A DNA stretch of 64,000 nt from Muribaculaceae bacterium. GTDB taxonomy: Bacteria; Bacteroidota; Bacteroidia; Bacteroidales; Muribaculaceae. Position numbers and translations under genes: made by a program. The DNA is taken from the NCBI GenBank assembly GCA_017557425.1, contig JAFYYU010000004.1, positions 1-64,000 on the forward strand, written 5' to 3'. Under the pieces are notes generated by a model. That model was not told the DNA's origin, did not search any database, and worked only from the letters and a program-made list of their open reading frames with translations. The first letter of the stretch is position 1, and every line of letters begins with the position of its first letter. Shown here in pieces: positions 58,726 to 64,000 of this stretch.

Positions 58726-59480
58726 TAATGTCAATTAAGAGATTCATATCTGCCATGTTGTTCATTACCGTTCTGGTGATGGGCGTGAACGCGTCGGTGC
58801 TCGACAGCCTCAGCTATGACGTGCGTCTGGGTTATGCCCTGGGCGGTACCATTCCCACCCATATCGGTAAGGAGATACGTGGCATCAACAGCTACTATCC
58901 CGGCTTCAACTTCACCGTGGCGGCCGAAGCCTCCTATCCGCTGGATCAGCGCTGGTCACTTCACTCAGGATTGCGTTTCGAGCTGGGTAGCATGGATGCA
59001 GACAGCCGCGTTAAGAACTATGACATCGAGGTTGTGCGCGGCGACGAGTCGCTCAAGGGCATCTTCAACGGCAACGTGCGCATCAAGAGCGCCCAGCGCC
59101 GCATTACCTTGCCCATACAGGCCGAGTATCGCATCAGCGACAAGTGGACGGCCCGTTGTGGCGTGTTCATGGGATGGTTGACCAACCGTAGATTTTGGGG
59201 ATGGGCCTATGACGGCTACCTGCGCGAGGGCACTCCCGTAGGGCCCAAAGTCGAGATGGGAACCGAGCCGGGCGACCGCGGCGACTTTGATTTCGACGCC
59301 AACATGCGTCACATGCAGTGGGGCATTGATGGCGGAATTGATTGGCGATTCAGCCGCCGTTGGGGCGCGTTTGCCGAGGTAACTTACGGCTTCAGTAACA
59401 TTTTTAAGAGTGATTTCCATTCTGTACAGCCATTACGTCCCCTCTATGGCACGCTGGGAATCATCTATCGAATCAAGTAA
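58722..59480 (+). CDS. Outer-membrane beta-barrel protein (PorT-like)
   Basis: The 252-residue protein starts at ATG 58722, overlapping the previous stop by 4 bp (a second ATG at 58728 is as good). Signal peptide to about GVNAS (residue 24). Eight or more amphipathic strands follow: YDVRLGYALGGTIP, GFNFTVAAEASYPLDQRWSLHSGLRFELGS, ITLPIQAEYRISDKWTARCGVFMGWL, and the last strand LYGTLGIIYRIK. It matches the small porin-like barrels often encoded beside PCMD lipoproteins. Probably co-translated with the PCMD lipoprotein as its membrane partner. Confidence 0.8.
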   Translation: MIMSIKRFISAMLFITVLVMGVNASVLDSLSYDVRLGYALGGTIPTHIGKEIRGINSYYPGFNFTVAAEASYPLDQRWSLHSGLRFELGSMDADSRVKNYDIEVVRGDESLKGIFNGNVRIKSAQRRITLPIQAEYRISDKWTARCGVFMGWLTNRRFWGWAYDGYLREGTPVGPKVEMGTEPGDRGDFDFDANMRHMQWGIDGGIDWRFSRRWGAFAEVTYGFSNIFKSDFHSVQPLRPLYGTLGIIYRIK

Positions 59481-59502
59481 GGATTTTAAACTATATAATA
59501 CA

Positions 59503-60993
59503 ATGAAGAGAATTTTTTTGACTTTTTGTCTGGCATTATTTGCCATCGTATCGATTAACGCTGAATCTTTTACTGGCGACATCGTAGTCACCTTTAGTGG
59601 TGAAGATTATCAGACCGTAGTTACCGTCAATATCACGCCTAACGACAAAGGCCTGTACGACATGGAACTGATCGTTCCCGACATGTTGACGGTAAATATG
59701 TATGATGTACCTGCTGCCAAGAATGGTGATGTCACCGTTTATAGCGCAGTGCGTGACGTGGAAACCCCCTATGGTGCCATGCGCACCACGCTGTTTGCCC
59801 GCTCGGTTGACGGCATGGCTGCTGCCAACCTGGCTATTGAGCGATATGGCGTCACCATGTGGTTCAACACGGTGGGCGACCACTTCCAGCTGCCCAACAG
59901 CGACTTCGAGGCCTGGGGTGCCAGCAATGGAGAGCCCGACCGCTGGCATGGCTTCGAGACCGCCACGGGCACCTATGCCACCACTTCGGCTGGTTTGACA
60001 TCGCTGGAACAGAGCGAGGACGTGCGTGCGGGTGTTGAGGGACACAGTGCTGTGATGACCGCAGGCTCCATCTTTGGCGTTGTTGCCAACGGCACCATGA
60101 CCAATGGCCAGCTCAATGCCGGATCCATGAGTGCCACCAGTACTAGCAACCATGCCTCAATGGACCAGTCCAGTACCGCTACCGACGCCAACGGCGACCT
60201 GTTCTATATGCCCCTGTATGCCAAGCCCGACAAATTCAACGTGTGGCTGAAGTACACCCAGGGCTCAGAAAATGTCCAGAACAAGGCCAACGTGAGTGTC
60301 AAGACCTTTGACGGCACCTATTATCAGGAGCCTGTGGACAAGGAGTACACCAATCTCTCGGGCAGCATCGTCGGCGGCCAGATTCCCGCCGGTGACTGGA
60401 CCCAGTACTCGTTCCCCTTCGACTATGACAGCTATGCCGCTAACAATGCCGCCAGCGAGGCCATTTTCGTCACCTTCTCGACCAACGGCAATCCTGGTCA
60501 GGGCAGCAAGAACGACGCCCTCTACGTCGATGACATCGAGCTGGTTTATCTGGCCGACATGACCGACCTGCGCTACAAGGGCGTTACCATCGATGGCTGG
60601 GATCCTGCCGTGACCGACTATGACATGCAGTTTGCCGCCGTTCCCGACCTCGACGACTTCACCGCCGATGTGACTGGTGCCAGCGCCGTGGTCACCAAGT
60701 CGATTGAGCAGAACGAGGACGGCACCTACCGCATCGCCATCAGTGCTATCCCCGGTGACTTGATCGATGCTACCTGCTATGTCATCACCGCTACTGTCGC
60801 TTCGGTTAAGCGCGGTGACGTGAACAATGACGGAACCGTCAACATCAGCGACGTGACTTCCCTCATCGACTATCTTCTGAGCGGTAACAGCGAGGGCATC
60901 AACTTGCAGGCTGCCGACGTTGACGAGAACAACAGCATCAACATCAGCGATGTGACCTCTCTCATCGACATGCTGCTCTCGGGCAATGTGTGA
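59503..60993 (+). CDS. Secreted calycin-like/PCMD protein with dockerin-like C-terminus
   Basis: The 496-residue product starts at ATG 59503 (MKRIFLTFCLALFAIVSINA), giving a clean signal peptide. Domains: calycin-like barrel start (about 21-110: FTGDIVVTFSGEDYQTVVTVNITPNDKGLYDMELIV), a PCMD domain (about 120-355: LPNSDFEAWGASNGEPDRWHGFETATGT, MPLYAKPDKFNVWLKY, ALYVDDIELVYLA), an Ig-like strand set (about 360-430), and two dockerin-like units GDVNNDGTVNISDVTSLID and VDENNSINISDVTSLIDML. It is the third gene of the operon, 22 bp after the barrel gene, and combines the domain types of its neighbours. Likely a surface-displayed binding protein. Confidence 0.82.
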   Translation: MKRIFLTFCLALFAIVSINAESFTGDIVVTFSGEDYQTVVTVNITPNDKGLYDMELIVPDMLTVNMYDVPAAKNGDVTVYSAVRDVETPYGAMRTTLFARSVDGMAAANLAIERYGVTMWFNTVGDHFQLPNSDFEAWGASNGEPDRWHGFETATGTYATTSAGLTSLEQSEDVRAGVEGHSAVMTAGSIFGVVANGTMTNGQLNAGSMSATSTSNHASMDQSSTATDANGDLFYMPLYAKPDKFNVWLKYTQGSENVQNKANVSVKTFDGTYYQEPVDKEYTNLSGSIVGGQIPAGDWTQYSFPFDYDSYAANNAASEAIFVTFSTNGNPGQGSKNDALYVDDIELVYLADMTDLRYKGVTIDGWDPAVTDYDMQFAAVPDLDDFTADVTGASAVVTKSIEQNEDGTYRIAISAIPGDLIDATCYVITATVASVKRGDVNNDGTVNISDVTSLIDYLLSGNSEGINLQAADVDENNSINISDVTSLIDMLLSGNV

Positions 60994-61041
60994 ACTAAGA
61001 TCATTATTCTTGAATAACAGCAATAGAATATAGCAATTAAG

Positions 61042-61581
61042 ATGAACAAATTGATTCTGACTCTGGCAGCCATGTGCTGCACTTTGGCCCTGGGCGCAAC
61101 GACCTATACCTGCCACCTCAAGGTGACGGTTAACGAGAGTGTTGCCGAGCAAGACGAGGTCCCCGTTGAGGTTGTCGCCAATAATGGCCTGTACACCTTA
61201 ACACTCAAGAATTTTGTCCTTGTTGCTGAAGGCATACCCATGCCTGTGGGCAACATCGAGGTGTCTGGAGTTGAGGGCGTTGACGAGTATGGCTACACGA
61301 CCATTACTTTCAATTCGCCCATCACCATTACTGCTGGTGATGACCCCCAGTACGACTTCTGGATGGGACCCGAGCTGGGCGAGGTGCCCCTGGACATGAC
61401 TTCCCGTTTCACCGACACCGCCCTGAGTGCCAACATCGACATCAGCCTGGAGTTGCTCAATCAGGTGATTGGCGTGGAACTCTTTGGCGTGGCTCCCGCT
61501 CTCGAGGGTGACGTGAACAAGGACGGAGAGGTCAACATTGCCGATGTCAACAAGATTATTGATATCATTCTTTCAGACTAA
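61042..61581 (+). CDS. Calycin-like secreted protein with one dockerin half
   Basis: The 179-residue product has a signal peptide (to about LALGA, residue 18), a calycin-like domain (about 19-150: YTCHLKVTVNESVAEQDEVPVEVVANNGLYTLTLKNFVL, GNIEVSGVEGVDEYGYTTITF), and a single dockerin-like unit GDVNKDGEVNIADVNKIIDIIL at the end. A full dockerin has two such units; here only the first calcium loop is present. It shares the calycin-like plan with the gene before it (48-bp gap) and is probably co-transcribed. Function unknown. Confidence 0.8.
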   Translation: MNKLILTLAAMCCTLALGATTYTCHLKVTVNESVAEQDEVPVEVVANNGLYTLTLKNFVLVAEGIPMPVGNIEVSGVEGVDEYGYTTITFNSPITITAGDDPQYDFWMGPELGEVPLDMTSRFTDTALSANIDISLELLNQVIGVELFGVAPALEGDVNKDGEVNIADVNKIIDIILSD

Positions 61582-61608
61582 TCAAACAATATAATAAACA
61601 GTATTAGC

Positions 61609-62124
61609 ATGATGAAGAAGTTTATCTATATGGCCGCTTTCCTGCTGCTGGCAGCTATGACGCTGACGGCTTGTGGAGATGACGAGCCCAAGGAGAAGAC
61701 CACGGCAACGGCAACCTACAACATGACCTTCTCACAGGACTTGTTGGATGCCTGTAGCTTGATCCTTATCACCTATAAGGCCGAAAATGGCCGCAATGTA
61801 ATGAAGGCTATCGATCAGACTTGGTGGTCCATGACCGTAACCAGCGACAAGTTCCCCGCTGAATTCGGTGTGATGTACAAGTTCAGCACCAAGGCCGACG
61901 CCGAACTAATCAAGGAGAAATATGATTTGAGTTGCACTATGACCTTCAGTGTCAAGACCAACAAAGGCGCCAGCTATTCTAACTCCGTCACCATCATCGA
62001 TTCTAAGGGCGTTTCCAAGGATAAGGTTGTGAGCACTCTTAACAGGTATGACGGAAAATCCACAGGCTTCAGAGTGACCAAGGACGGCATTGTCTCTCAA
62101 GCCAACGGTCTGAACTACGATTGA
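61609..62124 (+). CDS. Small lipoprotein of unknown function
   Basis: This is a 171-residue lipoprotein with lipobox LTAC followed by GDDEPKE, an acidic post-Cys stretch typical of surface lipoproteins in Bacteroidetes. The mature part is a single beta-rich domain: TATATYNMTFSQDLLDACSLILITYKAENG, WWSMTVTSDKFPAEFGVMYKFS, CTMTFSVKTNKGASYSNSVTII. I do not recognise the family. It ends the operon, 27 bp after the calycin-like gene and before a strong terminator, and could be an accessory surface component of the same system. Confidence 0.75.
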   Translation: MMKKFIYMAAFLLLAAMTLTACGDDEPKEKTTATATYNMTFSQDLLDACSLILITYKAENGRNVMKAIDQTWWSMTVTSDKFPAEFGVMYKFSTKADAELIKEKYDLSCTMTFSVKTNKGASYSNSVTIIDSKGVSKDKVVSTLNRYDGKSTGFRVTKDGIVSQANGLNYD

Positions 62125-62146
62125 TTCATCTTTCGTTATTTTATAA

Positions 62147-62188
62147 ACAGTGAAGCGCAAGTCTCGATGCTTGCGCTTCACTGTTTTA
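62147..62188 (+). terminator. Terminator of the surface operon
   Basis: ACAGTGAAGCGCAAG (62147-62161) and CTTGCGCTTCACTGT (62170-62184) pair perfectly over 15 bp with an 8-nt loop, followed by a T-rich tail. Confidence 0.92.
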
Positions 62189-62200
62189 TTTGGGGATTTC

Positions 62201-63100
62201 CTATTTGACGGGTTCCATGTGGATGGTGATGTGGGTCTGCGGCCCGAAGCGTTCTCTGAGGCGCTGCTCAATGGCCGTGGCGCGGTCATGGGCCGCCGTG
62301 AGTGACGCGTTGCCGTCCATGCGCACGTGGGCCTCGATGGCAAAGCGGTTGCCGATGCGGCGGGTGCGCAGGTTGTGAGGCTCGCTCACGTCAGGGAAGG
62401 AGTGGATGATGTCCTCGATTTCCTTCTCGATATCGCTCGAGAGCGACGACTCGGTGAGTTCGCCCACGCTGGAACGCAACAGGTCGATGGATACCTTGAC
62501 CAACATCGCGCCCACCACAACCGATGCCAGCGGGTCTAGCACCGTCCAGCGGTTACCCAGCAGGATGGCACCGCCAATGCCCACCATGGTGCCGATCGAC
62601 GAGAGGGCATCGCTGCGGTGGTGCCAGGCGTTAGCGACCAGGGCCTGTGAGTCTAAATGCTTGCCGCGGAAGGCTGTATAGCGGTAGAGGACTTCTTTGA
62701 CAAGAATCGAGATGATGGCTGCGGCCAGCGCCAGCCAGCCAGGAGCCGCCAACTGCTTGCCGCCTGCCCAGTCGATGAGTTTGGTCACGCCAGCGACGAT
62801 GATGCCCGTGGCGGCAGCCATCAGTGCCAGGCCGATAATAAATGACGCAAAAGTTTCATATTTGCCGTGCCCGTAGTCATGGCCCACATCCTGCGGCTTA
62901 GCGCTCACATGGACAAAGGCAAGCACGATGATGTCGGTAATGAAGTCCGAGAGCGAATGCACAGCGTCGGCGATCATCGCTGAACTGTGTCCCAGCACGC
63001 CAGCAATGAACTTGAATGTCAGCAGCGCCACATTGCCCGCACTGCCCACCAGCGTCACCTTATATATCTCCTTCTCCCGACTCACGGTTTTCAGCGGCAA
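62201..63100 (-). CDS. Cation diffusion facilitator family transporter
   Basis: The 299-residue protein has six membrane helices. Metal-site motifs of the CDF family: SSAMIADAVHSLSDFITD (about 38-55) and VANAWHHRSDALSSIG (about 154-169), with the His and Asp residues of transport site A. A cytoplasmic C-terminal domain follows (about 210-299: SDIEKEIEDIIHSFPDVSEPHNLRTRRIG...). It exports Zn2+ or similar divalent ions by proton exchange. No ATG is available before residue 42 of the frame; TTG at 63098-63100 or a GTG five codons later must serve. It follows the lipoprotein gene by 3 bp, so translation is likely coupled. Confidence 0.9.
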   Translation of the reverse strand: MPLKTVSREKEIYKVTLVGSAGNVALLTFKFIAGVLGHSSAMIADAVHSLSDFITDIIVLAFVHVSAKPQDVGHDYGHGKYETFASFIIGLALMAAATGIIVAGVTKLIDWAGGKQLAAPGWLALAAAIISILVKEVLYRYTAFRGKHLDSQALVANAWHHRSDALSSIGTMVGIGGAILLGNRWTVLDPLASVVVGAMLVKVSIDLLRSSVGELTESSLSSDIEKEIEDIIHSFPDVSEPHNLRTRRIGNRFAIEAHVRMDGNASLTAAHDRATAIEQRLRERFGPQTHITIHMEPVK

Positions 63101-63103
63101 ACC

Positions 63104-63529
63104 TTACAGGTACGGCTCAATGACGCTGTCACTGACACGGGTGAATGTTATCGTTTCGCCTCCTGAAAGAATCATCAATCTGTCACCCTGGACTGAATAG
63201 TCGCATTCAGTGGTCTCACTCTCATCACTTAAGATGGAATTGGGATCGTAGGTAAGGGTTAACTTCGTACCCGACACGGCATATTTTCCATGAAAAACAA
63301 CGGAACCGTGTGAGTTGCCTTCGCTGTCGATGTATTTATGTACATGATGAAACTTACCGTCTTTGGTGAATTGAAAAAATATCGCAAAATCACCAATAAT
63401 ATCAGTGTCATACGACCATGTCCCGACGATGTCAGAACTCACGGGCTCGTCATCATCGCCACAGGAGGTGAGGCCAACCGAAATTGCAGCCATCAGTAAG
63501 AACATCAACGAATAAATGTACTTTTTCAT
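63104..63529 (-). CDS. Lipocalin-like small lipoprotein
   Basis: This is a 141-residue lipoprotein with lipobox GLTSC (Cys23) followed by GDDDEP. The body is a lipocalin-like barrel: IVGTWSYDTDIIGDFAIFFQFTKDGKFHHV, SVVFHGKYAVSGTKLTLTYD, and ECDYSVQGDRLMILSGGETITFTRV, the GTW start and the later GGxTxxF strand being typical. Such proteins are widespread in Bacteroidales and have no known ligand. The CDF transporter gene follows after 3 bp. Confidence 0.82.
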   Translation of the reverse strand: MKKYIYSLMFLLMAAISVGLTSCGDDDEPVSSDIVGTWSYDTDIIGDFAIFFQFTKDGKFHHVHKYIDSEGNSHGSVVFHGKYAVSGTKLTLTYDPNSILSDESETTECDYSVQGDRLMILSGGETITFTRVSDSVIEPYL

Positions 63530-63540
63530 AAGACGAGGAA

Positions 63541-63570
63541 TTGTAAAATTCGTAAAATTCGCGTAATTGG
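63541..63570. repeat. 9-bp-period degenerate array (ATTCGTAAA)
   Basis: Units ATTGTAAA, ATTCGTAAA, ATTCGCGTA and ATTGG follow one another just upstream (coding sense) of the lipoprotein start. It is a third unit sequence with the same period as the arrays at 26660, 27708 and 46268. Confidence 0.55.
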
Positions 63571-63601
63571 CTTCGCCGAGCTAAAGGTTCGTAGTTTGTG
63601 A

Positions 63602-64000
63602 TTACTGGCGCATATAGGCGGCCTGGTCAGCGGGGTTGAAGGCGCCGATGAAGCGTGCGTGGCGTGCCACCTCGGCCTCGCCCAGGTTGACATAGACCTT
63701 GGCGCTGTCCATGAACAGGTCGGGCTCGTTGCTGGCGTCACCGATGAGCAGGTAGCCCATGATGATGTGGCCGAGCATCTCAACCAGGCGACGGGCGTGG
63801 AAGGTGATGTACTCGGGATCCTCGACGGCCTGCACCTTGGCAAACGTTTCCTCATAAAGGGCTGTCATGGCTTCCAACTTGGCCTTCATGGGAGCAACGG
63901 CCTCGCTATACTCGCGGGCGGCATACTCCTTGATCTGGTTCAGGTAAGTGCCCGTGGTGACGTGGCGGATGGCGGCTACCACCTGCAACTGGGTTGTGCC
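63602..64000 (-). CDS. Acyl-CoA dehydrogenase, C-terminal part (cut by window edge)
   Basis: The frame runs in from the right edge and ends at 63602. The first visible residues GTTQLQVVAAIRHVTTGTYL are the conserved C-terminal helix of acyl-CoA dehydrogenases, where the GT(T/S)Q segment closes the FAD site. The further 110 residues (including YITFHARRLVEMLGHIIMGYLLIGDA and VYVNLGEAEVARHARFIGAF) match the extra C-terminal helical domain of the larger anaerobic-bacterium members. The full enzyme would oxidise an acyl-CoA and pass electrons to an electron-transfer flavoprotein. The rest lies beyond the window. Confidence 0.88.
   Translation of the reverse strand, partial: GTTQLQVVAAIRHVTTGTYLNQIKEYAAREYSEAVAPMKAKLEAMTALYEETFAKVQAVEDPEYITFHARRLVEMLGHIIMGYLLIGDASNEPDLFMDSAKVYVNLGEAEVARHARFIGAFNPADQAAYMRQ

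Overview
The window reads as chromosomal DNA of a gut Bacteroidales, most likely Muribaculaceae or a close Prevotella-like relative. Many start regions carry the Bacteroidetes promoter (TTG, about 19-21 bp, then TAnnTTTG). There are TonB-receptor, BACON, PCMD, calycin-like, BspA-type LRR and PorT-like surface proteins, lipoproteins with acidic residues after the lipobox Cys, dockerin-like C-termini of the GDVNxDGxVNIADVTxLID type, and secreted proteins ending in a T9SS-like tail. The family assignment is inference; the phylum is secure.

Layout. 1-2000 is an eroded accessory patch: the end of an unknown gene, a membrane-protein gene broken by two one-base losses in T runs, a small DUF3997-like protein, and a phage-protein remnant split by a 65-bp insert. 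2.0-7.3 kb is a TonB receptor plus BACON/OB-fold lipoprotein operon. 7.3-13.2 kb holds a nucleotide pyrophosphatase-like enzyme, two convergent ATP-grasp genes with the SRP RNA between them, an alanine/sodium symporter and an LRR protein. 13.4-16.0 kb holds two secreted proteins, followed by a 346-bp mirrored array of eight hairpins. 16.6-26.6 kb is a glycerol-3-phosphate regulon: glpA-glpB-glpC-glpT-glycerophosphodiesterase-porin, with a divergent DeoR-type regulator. 26.7-30 kb has ApbE, two beta-barrel proteins, tRNA-Val and a DJ-1 protein. 30.2-33.0 kb has two dockerin-like proteins. 33.2-37.1 kb is an isolated pair, a beta-rich unknown protein and a terminase large subunit, bounded by terminators and without other phage genes. 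37.2-41.5 kb has a secreted protein and a tightly overlapped operon (DUF4199, GT2, DUF6452, DUF6048 and an unlisted 44-codon gene). 41.7-44.5 kb is a hybrid two-component regulator. 44.5-57.3 kb is mostly housekeeping: YraN, RarA, fRMsr, glycerate kinase, RsmI, PBP4 and a CapD-type dehydratase. 57.5-62.1 kb is a five-gene surface operon. The window ends with a cation diffusion facilitator, a small lipoprotein and the C-terminus of an acyl-CoA dehydrogenase.

How parts work together. The glp block forms a full route from glycerophosphodiesters: outer-membrane porin, lipoprotein diesterase, G3P import, oxidation to DHAP by GlpABC. No glycerol kinase or facilitator is present here. The secreted proteins use two C-terminal signals (dockerin-like or T9SS-like), suggesting shared export or anchoring machinery encoded elsewhere.

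Most unusual items: the mirrored hairpin array, the orphan terminase module, 9-bp-period arrays at several gene junctions, the overlapping 44-codon gene, and three genes whose promoter box lies only 4-9 nt before the ATG. All function calls come from reading the sequence; no database search was run.
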